Positions 31,965-40,050 of a DNA stretch of 64,000 bases are shown here, piece by piece. The notes beneath the pieces were generated by a model, which searched no databases, was not told the DNA's origin, and worked only from the letters and a program-made list of their open reading frames with translations. The first letter of the stretch is position 1. Every line of letters starts with the position of its first letter. Both the position numbers and the translations under genes were made by a program. Origin of the DNA: an uncultured Clostridia bacterium (GTDB lineage: Bacteria; Bacillota; Clostridia; Christensenellales; Aristaeellaceae); the NCBI GenBank assembly GCA_934621505.1, contig CAKTUU010000003.1:62001-126000 (forward strand), in the 5' to 3' direction.

Positions 31965-33737
31965 TTACCAATTATATTCAATTACCTGCTGATAGGCCTT
32001 ATAGGTGCTGGTGTGCATCAGCTCACGCTTGGTTTCCACCCCATCCTTGTACCACACCTTGTAGGTTTCCACCACATAGCCTGTGCGGGCCTTTACTGTG
32101 GTTTTGCTGTCACCGTAGGCAAGCTCGCCGTTATAGACGTATTTCGCCTCGGACGGCGCATTCATGGTTTTCACCACGGTTGATTCCAAATCAATGGTCA
32201 CGCCCTCGCCCAAAGACAAGCCCCAAATTTCGGCGCTCATTTTGCGGTCCTTGTAATAGGTAATGATAAAAACGGGGCTGGAAGTGTTGTTTTTGAATTT
32301 GAAATCCAGATTGGGCCAGTTGACCGTCGCGTCCTCGCCAATATTCACATAGGTGCTGGGCCATGCGTGAGGGCTGCGGGAAACAATCTCCAAATTGGCC
32401 CGGGCCACGGCGTTAAACAGGGTGGAGGATACCTGGCAGATGCCGCCGCCAACCTCCTCGATGCTTTGACCGGCCGCGATGGCTCCGGCGGATTTGTATC
32501 CCTTTTCCGTGGTGCGTTGACCGGTGGCCTCGTTAAAGCTGAAGGTTTGACCGGGCAGCAGCGCCGTTCCGTTGATGGCCCTGCAGGCCAGATCGATATT
32601 GGTATTGCGGTTTGAATCCTTCGTGGTTTGAGTGGTGTAGGCCGCGATCAAATGAAAGTTGGCCTGCAGCGCTTCCGTCGTAACGGACGGCTGGGTAATA
32701 ACCGGATCAACGGTAACCGTTACGCCCTTTTCCCAGCGGTCCAGCGCCGCCACAATCCGGTCGTACAGCAAATCCTGGTCGATGGTCACCCCGGGCTGGT
32801 CCTCGGTAAAGGTAAAGGTGCGGGTGTTATAGTCAAAGGATTGAATTTGCGCGTCCACCGGATCGCGGGTGATATAGGCCGCAATCTCCTCCACCTTCCG
32901 CCGTACCGCTTCATGGTCGTAGCTGGCGGTGGTGGTCAGGTTCACGCCGTTTTCCCGCAGGGCGACGGCTGTGTTGACCCTCTCGCGAAAAGGCGTCTGC
33001 TGGGTGGTCTGTATGGCCGTGGTATTGGTGCGGCCAATGGCATAGGCCTTTTCAAGCACGTTGCCCAAATCACGCTGGGCAGGCACATTGGACGTATCAA
33101 GGGTCCAGGTTTTGTCCCCAATGGCCACCGTTACGGAAAACGCGCCGGATACCTCGGCCGTTGCGCCGCCTAAAAGCTCCCGCGCCTGGTCGACGGTCAA
33201 ATCGCCCACATGCACGCCGTCCACAAAAACGCCGGGGAAAATAACATCCCGGTTCATATACGACCGGTACTGCTTATAGGCCGCCACCGTTTTTCCATCA
33301 TAACGCAGCAGTTCGCCATTCACAAAAGCAAAATTGTCAAAATCCTTCCAGAAATATCCCGCCAGCTGGGGCATCATCATCACACCCAAAAAGGCGATGC
33401 CCGCAACGCTGACGGTAATCAGCGCCACATACAGATAGGCCTTCCAGCCGCCCCGCCTGTCGGAGCCGCCTTCCCGCTTTCTTGGAGCGCGCCCCCTTGG
33501 CGCGGACGGCCCCTTCGGCCGTACAGGAGTACGCACGGCCAAATCGCTGACCGCCTGGTTCCAGTTAGGCTCATCGTCATACACAAAGGCGGATGGCATG
33601 GCGGCGTCCTCCGGCAGGCTTTGGCCGCCTTCCCGGGCAAAGCTGCCAGGCTGCATAAACGTGCCCTGGTCATTGACAATCAGCTTTTGTGCCCGCCGCA
33701 CATTCGGCTGGCCGCGGAATGCGTCCTGGGAAGCCAC
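31965..33737 (-). CDS. VanW family protein, membrane-anchored
   Basis: The 590-residue protein starts at a GTG (33737) with AAGGAGG ahead. A long basic, proline-rich cytoplasmic segment (residues 1-95) leads to one membrane helix (about 98-125). Outside the membrane are two peptidoglycan-binding-like repeats (about 165-355). The VanW domain follows (NTNIDLACRAINGTALLPGQ, FSFNEATGQRTTEKGY, GGGICQVSSTLFNAV, HAWPSTYVNIGEDATVNWP), then a G5-like beta tail. VanW proteins are widespread in Firmicutes and presumed cell-wall active, but their activity is not established. No vancomycin-resistance genes are nearby, so it should not be read as a resistance marker. Confidence 0.9.
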   Translation of the reverse strand: MASQDAFRGQPNVRRAQKLIVNDQGTFMQPGSFAREGGQSLPEDAAMPSAFVYDDEPNWNQAVSDLAVRTPVRPKGPSAPRGRAPRKREGGSDRRGGWKAYLYVALITVSVAGIAFLGVMMMPQLAGYFWKDFDNFAFVNGELLRYDGKTVAAYKQYRSYMNRDVIFPGVFVDGVHVGDLTVDQARELLGGATAEVSGAFSVTVAIGDKTWTLDTSNVPAQRDLGNVLEKAYAIGRTNTTAIQTTQQTPFRERVNTAVALRENGVNLTTTASYDHEAVRRKVEEIAAYITRDPVDAQIQSFDYNTRTFTFTEDQPGVTIDQDLLYDRIVAALDRWEKGVTVTVDPVITQPSVTTEALQANFHLIAAYTTQTTKDSNRNTNIDLACRAINGTALLPGQTFSFNEATGQRTTEKGYKSAGAIAAGQSIEEVGGGICQVSSTLFNAVARANLEIVSRSPHAWPSTYVNIGEDATVNWPNLDFKFKNNTSSPVFIITYYKDRKMSAEIWGLSLGEGVTIDLESTVVKTMNAPSEAKYVYNGELAYGDSKTTVKARTGYVVETYKVWYKDGVETKRELMHTSTYKAYQQVIEYNW

Positions 33738-33756
33738 GATCCAATTCCTCCTTGCG

Positions 33757-34380
33757 TTACGCCTGCATCATGCGGTAGCTGAGCACCTGCAATCCTTCCT
33801 CCAAATGCACATTAAAGGAAGCGACGCCCTCCGGCAGTTTCAAATCCACCGGGGCAAAATTCCAGATACCCCTGACGCCGTATTGACACAACTGATCCGC
33901 TACCTCCTGGGCGCAGGCTGCGGGCAAAGCCAGCACGGCGATGTCCACCTGGTTTTCCTCAAGATAACGTTTCATCTGTGTCATATCCTGCACAAGAATG
34001 CCGCCAACATCCATGCCAATTTTCTTTTCGCTTTGGTCAAAAATCGCTACCGTCTGGAAACCGTTCTGCGAGAAGGAATCCGACAAAGCCACGGCACGGC
34101 CAATGTTGCCCGCGCCCACAATCATCATGCGATGGGGCTGATCCACCCCCAAAATATGGCCGATATGCTCGCGCAAATTGGTCACGGCATATCCGTAGCC
34201 CTGACGGCCAAAGCCGCCAAAGCAGTTGATATCCTGACGAATTTGGGACGCCGTCAGGCGCATGCGCGCTCCCAGCTCCTGGGAAGAAATCTGGGCGACG
34301 CCCTCCCGTTCCAGTTCCTTCAAATTGCGGTAGTATGCGGGCAAGCGTTTAATGACCGCTTCGGAAACATAGCCTGCCAT
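33757..34380 (-). CDS. rex: Redox-sensing transcriptional repressor Rex
   Basis: A 207-residue Rex protein. The N-terminal winged helix (residues about 1-80) contains AVIKRLPAYYRNLKELE and ISSQELGARMRLTASQIRQD with GGFGRQGYGY. The Rossmann NAD(H) domain follows with MIVGAGNIGRAVA, then a domain-swap C-terminal helix. Rex senses the NADH/NAD ratio and represses fermentation genes when NADH is low. In this anaerobe the lactate dehydrogenase-Etf operon in this window would be a logical target, though I did not find a Rex operator (TTGTGAANNNNTTCACAA) there. Confidence 0.95.
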   Translation of the reverse strand: MAGYVSEAVIKRLPAYYRNLKELEREGVAQISSQELGARMRLTASQIRQDINCFGGFGRQGYGYAVTNLREHIGHILGVDQPHRMMIVGAGNIGRAVALSDSFSQNGFQTVAIFDQSEKKIGMDVGGILVQDMTQMKRYLEENQVDIAVLALPAACAQEVADQLCQYGVRGIWNFAPVDLKLPEGVASFNVHLEEGLQVLSYRMMQA

Positions 34381-34447
34381 GGGTTCCTGTCCTCCATTTC
34401 AACTTTTGTTTGCTGTCATTATATCACAGCCTTTTCCCCGGAGCAAA

Positions 34448-34816
34448 TCAAAGGCTCCCGGCAATTTCTTTTTGCCGTTTCTTGCTAAGCGTCCGCGCCA
34501 CCCGCCGGTAGGATTTCGCGCATAGCTGCTGAATCAGCTCCTGGGGCACGGCTCCATCCAGACGGATGGAAATCCAGTTGCGCTTATCCATATAAAATCC
34601 AGGCAGAATATCCGGGTACTGGCCGCGCAGCAGTTCGGCCTCCAGGGGTTCGCACTTCAGCGTCAGCAGGGGATGGCCCGCATATTCAGCCGCATGCTCC
34701 AGGCCCGGCCTGCACAGGGCGGCAAACATCTTTTCCCCCACCCGGTACCGGTCCCAGCCCCATTCGGCCTTGTAATCCCAAACCGCCCCCGGCATGCTCA
34801 GCAAAAAATCGTGCAT
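34448..34816 (-). CDS. MmcQ/YjbR family protein
   Basis: The 122-residue protein fits the YjbR/MmcQ double-wing fold: MPGAVWDYKAEWGWDRYRVG, KMFAAL, LTLKCEPLEAELLRGQYPDI, LPGFYMDKRNWISIRLDGAV and the C-terminal LCAKSYRRVARTL. Members are small single-domain proteins with a CyaY-like fold, and their function is not settled. It stands alone between rex and the jag operon. A ribosome site (AAAGGAG) precedes the ATG. Confidence 0.85.
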   Translation of the reverse strand: MHDFLLSMPGAVWDYKAEWGWDRYRVGEKMFAALCRPGLEHAAEYAGHPLLTLKCEPLEAELLRGQYPDILPGFYMDKRNWISIRLDGAVPQELIQQLCAKSYRRVARTLSKKRQKEIAGSL

Positions 34817-34840
34817 AGATTGCTTCTCCTTTGAAAACAG

Positions 34841-34872
34841 CTAGGGGAAACCCGTCTCCGGATTTCCCCTAG
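34841..34872 (-). terminator. Terminator of the rpmH-rnpA-yidD-yidC-jag operon
   Basis: CTAGGGGAAA (34841-34850) pairs with TTTCCCCTAG (34863-34872), just downstream of the jag stop in the leftward direction. Confidence 0.75.
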
Positions 34873-34888
34873 TATGGCTTGCATTTCG

Positions 34889-35695
34889 TTATTGCGGCTG
34901 CTTCAGCGTAATCACCACATGACGATTGGGTTCCTCGCCCTCGCTATGGGTGGTTACGGCGTCGTTCTGCTGCAAGGCGCTGTGCAGAATGCGGCGCTCG
35001 TAGGGGTTCATGGGCTCCATAACCACCTTACGGCCGGTTTTGACGCAGCGGTTCGCCATGCGGTTGGCCAACCGGCGCAGGGCCTCCTCGCGCTTGGCGC
35101 GGTAGTTCTCGGTATCCAGCGTGACGCGGGTATATTCTTCCTGGCCGCGGTTCACATACAGGCTGGTCAGGTATTGCAGCGCGTCCAGCGTTTCTCCCCG
35201 GCGGCCGATCAGGATGCCCAGGGTATCGCCAAACATATCCACCCGCACGTTGCCTTCGTCGTCACGATGCACGTTGATGGTAACCTCTACGCCCATCAGA
35301 CGGGTTACATCCGCCAGGAAGGTCCTGGCCTTTTCCTCGGCGCTGCCGGGAGCAACTTCCGCCTGGGCTGCTTTGGGGGCGGGCCTGGCGATGGTTTCCG
35401 CCTTCGGTTCCGCCTTGACGGCAGCCTCCGTTTTCTTGGGCGCGGGCTTTTTGGCTTCTTTTTTCCTGTCTGTCTTCGGAGCGTCCATGGTTACGGACGG
35501 CATCTGCACCGCTTCTTCATCCTCGCGCACCGTCAGCCGCACCACCACGGGCTTACCGCCAAGGAAGCCCAGAAAGCCCTTGCTGCCTTCGTCCAGAATG
35601 TCGATTTTTACATCGGAAAAGGAAACGCCCAGCTTTTCCAAGCCAAGGGTTACGGCCTCCTCCATCGTTTTGGCACTGGATTCCACGGATCTCAT
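34889..35695 (-). CDS. khpB: RNA-binding protein KhpB (Jag)
   Basis: A 268-residue protein with the Jag-N domain first (MRSVESSAKTMEEAVTLGLE, DVKIDILDEGSKGFLGFLG). A lysine- and alanine-rich low-complexity linker (about 75-120) follows, then a KH domain (DMFGDTLGILIGRRGETLDA) and a C-terminal R3H domain (NYRAKREEALRRLANR, EPMNPYERRILHSAL). It binds RNA and affects cell elongation and division in Gram-positives, pairing with KhpA. The start overlaps the yidC stop, the usual arrangement of the rpmH locus. Confidence 0.95.
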   Translation of the reverse strand: MRSVESSAKTMEEAVTLGLEKLGVSFSDVKIDILDEGSKGFLGFLGGKPVVVRLTVREDEEAVQMPSVTMDAPKTDRKKEAKKPAPKKTEAAVKAEPKAETIARPAPKAAQAEVAPGSAEEKARTFLADVTRLMGVEVTINVHRDDEGNVRVDMFGDTLGILIGRRGETLDALQYLTSLYVNRGQEEYTRVTLDTENYRAKREEALRRLANRMANRCVKTGRKVVMEPMNPYERRILHSALQQNDAVTTHSEGEEPNRHVVITLKQPQ

Positions 35696-36666
35696 TTCAG
35701 CGAACCCTCCTCAATGGTTTCCCGCTCCTCCTGGTCCTTCTTTTCAAAGATGCGGTTCATAATCAGGCTCTGTACCCAGGCCACCAGGTTGCTCATCACC
35801 CAGTACAGGGAGAACATGGCGTTGTAGCTGGAGCAGATCCACAGAGAGAACAGCGGGAAGAAATACTTCATAAAGTTGCCCGTGCCAGCCTGCTGGTTAG
35901 CGGTAGCCGTCTGCGGCTGGGACAGGGTCATCAGATACTGGGTAACGGCCGCCAGAATGGGCAGCACAAACCAGCCGTTGCCCTTGGCATAAATATTCAC
36001 CTTGGCAATCAACAGGTTCAGCTGGGGCAGCGTGGACCACAGCGCCGTTTCCATTTCATAATTGGGCAGGGTTTGCAGCGCGGAGGATACCAGTTCGCTG
36101 GTCAGGGTATTGGCGTTGATGCCATAGCCCGCCAGAGCGGATACCTGGCTGGCGTCCAGGGACTGGAACACGCTGCTCCATACGTCCGCGGGAATCATCT
36201 TCAGGCTGTTGTGATCCGCAATAATGGGCGAAAAGGGACTGTCCGGCATCCAGATATTCTTGATCCACAGGAAGCTTTCGTTCACCTGCTCACCGCCGCT
36301 GGCCAGCACGCTCAGGGCCTGCTTGGCCAGTTCGGTATTGGCAACCAGACGCATGGCGCTCCACATGATCATCAAAATCACCATGGAAATCAGCATGGGC
36401 AGGCAGCCGCTCATGGGGCTGACGCCCTCCTTGCGGTACAGCTCGGCCATTTTCTGGTTCAGCTTGTCTTTGTCGTTGGCATACTTTTTTTGCAGCTTTT
36501 CCACCTGGGGCTGCACGGCGGTCATGCGGCGCATGCTCTTGCGGCTCTTGTAATCCAGCGGCATCACCAGCAGCTTCACAAGCACCGTAAAGATAATCAG
36601 CGACACGCCGTAGCTGTTGACAATGGAATTGATCCCGCTGATGATATTGGCAAAAAACTGGTTCAC
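35692..36666 (-). CDS. yidC: Membrane protein insertase YidC/OxaA (SpoIIIJ type)
   Basis: The 324-residue insertase starts at a GTG (36666) with AAGGAGG 10 bases ahead. It has the YidC core: VSLIIFTVLVKLLVMPLDYKSRKSMRRM (the hydrophilic-groove Arg region), QKYANDKDKLNQKMAELYRKEGVSPMSGCLPMLISM, and three later membrane helices ending in a basic tail. It lacks the lipoprotein signal seen in Bacillus YidC. An extended segment (about 135-225) lies between helices 2 and 3, longer than in compact homologues. It inserts and folds membrane proteins with or without SecYEG. Confidence 0.95.
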   Translation of the reverse strand: MNQFFANIISGINSIVNSYGVSLIIFTVLVKLLVMPLDYKSRKSMRRMTAVQPQVEKLQKKYANDKDKLNQKMAELYRKEGVSPMSGCLPMLISMVILMIMWSAMRLVANTELAKQALSVLASGGEQVNESFLWIKNIWMPDSPFSPIIADHNSLKMIPADVWSSVFQSLDASQVSALAGYGINANTLTSELVSSALQTLPNYEMETALWSTLPQLNLLIAKVNIYAKGNGWFVLPILAAVTQYLMTLSQPQTATANQQAGTGNFMKYFFPLFSLWICSSYNAMFSLYWVMSNLVAWVQSLIMNRIFEKKDQEERETIEEGSLK

Positions 36667-36671
36667 GGGGG

Positions 36672-36911
36672 TTACTCCCTCCTTAAGGTGGTATGGGGTT
36701 CTTCCGGAACAGGGTCGTACCCGCCCCGGCAAAAAGGATTGCAACGCAAAATACGCTTCAGCGCCAGCCAGCCGCCCTTGACCGCGCCAAAGCGGTCAAT
36801 CGCCGTCAGGGCATACTGAGAGCAGGTGGGCGTAAACCGGCAGGCAGGCGGCGTATGCGGGCTGACATACCGGCGGTAGAGGCGAATGAGCCAAAGCAAA
36901 AGCCGTTTCAT
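36672..36911 (-). CDS. yidD: Membrane protein insertion efficiency factor YidD
   Basis: A 79-residue YidD: MKRLLLWLIRLYRRYVSPHT then CRFTPTCSQYALTAI and KRILRCNPFCRGGYDPVP, with the conserved cysteines present. Its ATG (36911) overlaps the end of rnpA by four bases and it stops 6 bases before the yidC GTG. It helps YidC insert membrane proteins. Confidence 0.95.
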   Translation of the reverse strand: MKRLLLWLIRLYRRYVSPHTPPACRFTPTCSQYALTAIDRFGAVKGGWLALKRILRCNPFCRGGYDPVPEEPHTTLRRE

Positions 36912-37255
36912 GCACGTCCGCCTGAGGAGATGGAAAAGGCGCCGACCTTTTCCAAAAGCCGCAGAACCTCCGCCTGTAATTCCTGAAAGCTGCAACGGGC
37001 AGCCTCGGGCCGGGCCACAAACACATACAGGCCGCCGCGCATTTGAGGCAGCAGCGGGCGCACGCATTCCCGCAGGCGGCGCTTGGTGCGGTTGCGCACA
37101 ACCGCCACCCCCACCTTTTTGCTTACGGAAAAGCCCACCCGCTTCTGGCTGTTTTTGACAAACAGCAGGCTAAGCTCCCTGCACGACGCCCGTTTGCCGC
37201 GCCGGTACACATAGCTGAACTGCCTGTTAGGGCCCAGTCTGTGCTGCTTTTGCAA
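36908..37255 (-). CDS. rnpA: Ribonuclease P protein component
   Basis: A 115-residue basic RNase P subunit: LGPNRQFSYVYRRGKRASC at the start, VGFSVSKKVGVAVVRNRTKR with the RNR motif, then LRECVRPLLPQMRGGLYVFVARPEA. It assists the RNA subunit in trimming the 5' ends of tRNA precursors. It lies between rpmH and yidD as in most bacteria. Confidence 0.96.
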   Translation of the reverse strand: MQKQHRLGPNRQFSYVYRRGKRASCRELSLLFVKNSQKRVGFSVSKKVGVAVVRNRTKRRLRECVRPLLPQMRGGLYVFVARPEAARCSFQELQAEVLRLLEKVGAFSISSGGRA

Positions 37256-37293
37256 GCTGTGCCATCGTCCTTTCAGGGATAGATTGAAAAACT

Positions 37294-37346
37294 GGAAAAG
37301 CCCGTACCCACTTCACCCGATAGTCGAAATGGGGCGGGCTTTTTCC
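37294..37346 (-). terminator. Hairpin between rpmH and rnpA (attenuator)
   Basis: GGAAAAGCCCG (37294-37304) and CGGGCTTTTTCC (37335-37346) can pair with a one-base bulge. It would cut transcription after rpmH, giving more L34 message than rnpA message. Confidence 0.6.
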
Positions 37347-37373
37347 AAATCGTACATATGACGCTGTGAACCC

Positions 37374-37508
37374 TTAGGCGCTGAGCACCTTGCGGCCACG
37401 ACGGCGGCGGGCGGCCAACACACGGCGGCCGTTCTTGGTGGACATACGGGCACGGAAGCCGTGCACCTTGCTGCGCTGACGCTTTTTGGGCTGGTAGGTA
37501 CGGAACAT
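37374..37508 (-). CDS. rpmH: 50S ribosomal protein L34
   Basis: Reading leftward from the ATG at 37508 gives a 44-residue, strongly basic protein starting MFRTYQPKKRQRSKVHGFRA and ending RRRGRKVLSA. It includes the MSTKNGRRVLAARR core of L34. A GGAGT ribosome site precedes it. In most Firmicutes rpmH abuts dnaA; here the other side is an ArsR-type regulator, so the locus has been separated from dnaA. Confidence 0.97.
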   Translation of the reverse strand: MFRTYQPKKRQRSKVHGFRARMSTKNGRRVLAARRRRGRKVLSA

Positions 37509-37591
37509 TTCAAAACACTCCTTGCACTTTCAGAATGTATGGCTTGCGCGTGCTCTACAAGGCGCGCGGGATACCACAAATCAACCACTCT

Positions 37592-37620
37592 AGTATAGCG
37601 GGGCAGGCGAATATTGTCAA
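37592..37620 (-). promoter_or_regulatory. Promoter of rpmH
   Basis: On the minus strand TTGACA (37620-37615), 17 bases, TATACT (37597-37592), about 85 bases upstream of rpmH. The rest of the 37509-37799 gap shows no DnaA boxes. Confidence 0.8.
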
Positions 37621-37719
37621 GTCATCTTCGGCGGTTTTCGGTGGAATTTACGAATCTTTTCTTTTGCCGCCCAAAACAAGCAGGCCGAATTGCTCATTGA
37701 TTTTCCTTTCGCGCCTGTA

Positions 37720-37776
37720 TTGACAAGCGCTGTGCATTGAGATACAATGCATACGATATAGATAATTTTCTATATC
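37720..37776 (+). promoter_or_regulatory. Promoter and operator of the ArsR-potABCD operon
   Basis: TTGACA (37720-37725), 17 bases and TACAAT (37743-37748) form a near-consensus promoter. Immediately downstream is a perfect inverted repeat, GATATAGA (37755-37762) and TCTATATC (37769-37776), at the expected transcription start. That is where an autoregulating ArsR-type repressor would bind. Confidence 0.75.
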
Positions 37777-37799
37777 AATTGGATTACGAGGTCTTTTGC

Positions 37800-38099
37800 A
37801 TGCAGTGTTTTAAGGCATCCATTCCTATTTTAAAGTCGCTGTGCGACGAAACGCGCCTGAGCATTTTAAGTATGCTGTCCGGCCGGGAAATGACCGGCTG
37901 CGAAATCAACCGCGCCTTTCAATGCTCCCAGCCGACCATCAGCTACCACATGCGGCTGCTGGTGGAAGCGGGGCTGGTTTTTGCCCGCAAGGAGGGCTGC
38001 GCGATGGTTTATTCCGTCAATCCACAAATCTGGCCCAGCGTATACGCCCTTTTGCAGGCCCTGTGCGACGCCGGCCGAAAGGGGGAGGAACATGCCTGA
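37800..38099 (+). CDS. ArsR-family transcriptional regulator
   Basis: A 99-residue winged-helix protein: ILKSLCDETRLSILSMLSGR, then the recognition region CEINRAFQCSQPTISYHMRL and the wing LVFARKEGCAMVYSVN. Six cysteines (3, 15, 34, 42, 67, 88) are present, but the classical metal motif ELCVCDL is not. The sensed signal is therefore not evident and might be a thiol state or small molecule. The ATG at 37800 is used because GAGG precedes it. The gene overlaps potA by 8 bases, tying it to polyamine uptake. Confidence 0.85.
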   Translation: MQCFKASIPILKSLCDETRLSILSMLSGREMTGCEINRAFQCSQPTISYHMRLLVEAGLVFARKEGCAMVYSVNPQIWPSVYALLQALCDAGRKGEEHA

Positions 38100-39177
38100 A
38101 CCCATTTTGCGCCTTCAGCACATTCAAAAGGATTTTGGCAACGGACCCGTACTGCACGATTTGTGCCTGGATGTGTACGCCGGTGAATTTTTAACCCTGC
38201 TGGGGCCCAGCGGCTGCGGCAAAACCACCACCCTGCGCATCATTGCCGGGCTGGAAAAGCCCAACGACGGGCAGGTTTTGCTGGACGGCCAGGATATAAC
38301 CCGTCTGCCGCCGGAAAAGCGGCCCATCAACACCGTGTTTCAAAGCTACGCCCTGTTCCCCCACATGAATGTGTTCCAAAACATCGCCTATGGCCTGAAG
38401 GTGCTTGGCGTCAGCCGCCGGGAACAGCAGCAGCGGGTGGCCGAGGCGCTTTCGCTGGTGCGGCTGAGCGGGTACGAAAAGCGCATGCCCACCCAGCTTT
38501 CCGGCGGACAGCGCCAGCGGGTGGCCATCGCCCGGTCGGTGGTGCTGCGGCCCCGCATTCTGCTGCTGGACGAACCCCTTGGCGCGCTGGATTTGAAGCT
38601 GCGCCAGGAAATGCAGGTGGAGCTTAAGCAGCTGCAGCGTCAGCTGGGTATGACCTTTATCTATATCACCCACGATCAGGAAGAAGCGCTGAACATGTCC
38701 TCCCGGATTGTGATTATACGGGAGGGGCGGATTGAGCAAATCGGCACGCCAGAGGAAGTGTACGACCAGCCCGCGACCCTGTTTGCGGCGGATTTTATCG
38801 GTCAAAGCAACCTGCTGCACGGCCAGGTAACCGTCTGCAATCTGGACGGTACCCTGACCCTGCAGGTAGGCGATGTTTCCGTGCCCGCCCTGCTGAACCA
38901 GAATTACGCGCCCAGGCCCGGGGACAAGGCGGTGCTGTGCCTGCGTCCTCAGCAGGTGCGCTACGGCAACGTTCCCCAAAACGGCATGACGTTAACGGGC
39001 GTCATTCGCAGCAACGAATATGTGGGCGGTATGCAGCATACCCAAATTGCATTGGGCGGCAGCCTTGTGCTGCGCGCCGTCAGCCAGCCCGCCGAAACGG
39101 ACGGCCGGGCAGTGGGGACGGAGGTTTATGTGGGCTGGAATCTGCGTCATGCCCCCCTGCTTCCGGAGGAGGCGTAA
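38092..39177 (+). CDS. potA: Spermidine/putrescine ABC transporter ATP-binding protein
   Basis: The 361-residue ATPase has Walker A GPSGCGKTT (about 38-46), the Q-loop VFQSYALFPHM, signature LSGGQRQRVAIARS, Walker B LLLDEPLGALD and the switch histidine ITHDQEEAL. A C-terminal TOBE-type regulatory domain follows (about 280-361). It powers import of polyamines through PotBC. The start overlaps the ArsR stop and potB begins 3 bases after the end. Confidence 0.93.
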   Translation: MPEPILRLQHIQKDFGNGPVLHDLCLDVYAGEFLTLLGPSGCGKTTTLRIIAGLEKPNDGQVLLDGQDITRLPPEKRPINTVFQSYALFPHMNVFQNIAYGLKVLGVSRREQQQRVAEALSLVRLSGYEKRMPTQLSGGQRQRVAIARSVVLRPRILLLDEPLGALDLKLRQEMQVELKQLQRQLGMTFIYITHDQEEALNMSSRIVIIREGRIEQIGTPEEVYDQPATLFAADFIGQSNLLHGQVTVCNLDGTLTLQVGDVSVPALLNQNYAPRPGDKAVLCLRPQQVRYGNVPQNGMTLTGVIRSNEYVGGMQHTQIALGGSLVLRAVSQPAETDGRAVGTEVYVGWNLRHAPLLPEEA

Positions 39178-39180
39178 GCC

Positions 39181-40038
39181 ATGGATCGTGATCGCCGAGA
39201 CCTGCGGTTTTCCCGTTTTTTAAAATTGCCCATGTACCTGTGGACAATCGCCTTTGTATTTGTGGCGCTTCTGTACCTGATTGGCCTCAGCTTTTTAACC
39301 CGGGGCGAGCTGGTTGGCGTTACCGATCAGGTCACCTTTGCCAACTACCTGCGTCTGGCCGCGCCGGAATATGTGAAGGTGCTGCTGCTGAGCCTGCGTC
39401 TGGCCGTTGTTACCACGCTGATTTGCGCGGTGATCGGCTATCCCTTCGGCTATCTGGTCGCCCGGTTAAGCCCCCGCGCCCGGTCGGTGGTTTTGCTGCT
39501 GATGATTGTGCCCTTCTGGACCAACGCGCTGATTCGCATTTATGGCTGGCGCATTTTGCTGACGGCCAACGGCCCCATCAACACCCTGCTGCTGCAGCTG
39601 GGCATGATCCAGCAGCCGCTGAAGCTGCTGTACAACGACGGAGCGGTGCTTCTTGGCATGGTCTACGCACTGCTTCCCTTTATGATTTTGCCCAGCTTTA
39701 CCACCGTGGATAAGCTGGATTTTACCACTGTGGAGGCCGCCAGAGATTTGGGAGCCACCCCAGGGCACGCCTTTGTCACCGTTACCCTGCCGCTGACCCT
39801 GTCCGGCCTGATGGCGGGCTGCGTGCTGGTGTTCATTCCTTCCATGGGGCTGTTCTTTCTAAACGATCTGCTGGGCGGCAGCAAAACCGTTCTGGCAGGC
39901 GGGCTGATTCAGCAGCTGATCAACAGCCGGGACCTGCCCATGGCGGCGGCCCTGAGCGTGCTGCTGCTGGCGGTTACCGGCGCGGTCATCGCCCTGTACC
40001 GCCGTTTGGGCGGCAGCAGCGATTTGAGCATGTTTTAA
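39181..40038 (+). CDS. potB: Spermidine/putrescine ABC transporter permease PotB
   Basis: A 285-residue inner-membrane permease with six hydrophobic segments and the EAA loop TVEAARDLGATPGHAFVTVTLPL near residues 182-204 that contacts the ATPase. The early LSFLTRGELVGV and NYLRLAAPEYVKVLLLSLRL segments are typical of PotB. GGAGGAGG precedes the ATG. It pairs with the PotC permease downstream. Confidence 0.93.
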   Translation: MDRDRRDLRFSRFLKLPMYLWTIAFVFVALLYLIGLSFLTRGELVGVTDQVTFANYLRLAAPEYVKVLLLSLRLAVVTTLICAVIGYPFGYLVARLSPRARSVVLLLMIVPFWTNALIRIYGWRILLTANGPINTLLLQLGMIQQPLKLLYNDGAVLLGMVYALLPFMILPSFTTVDKLDFTTVEAARDLGATPGHAFVTVTLPLTLSGLMAGCVLVFIPSMGLFFLNDLLGGSKTVLAGGLIQQLINSRDLPMAAALSVLLLAVTGAVIALYRRLGGSSDLSMF

Positions 40039-40050
40039 GGAGGCGGCGGT

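Noticed and set aside
31965..33737. Vancomycin resistance determinant
   Set aside because: VanW homologues are common core genes in Firmicutes and no vanHAX-type genes lie nearby.
37509..37799. Chromosome origin next to rpmH
   Set aside because: No TTATCCACA-type boxes or AT-rich unwinding repeats, and dnaA is absent.
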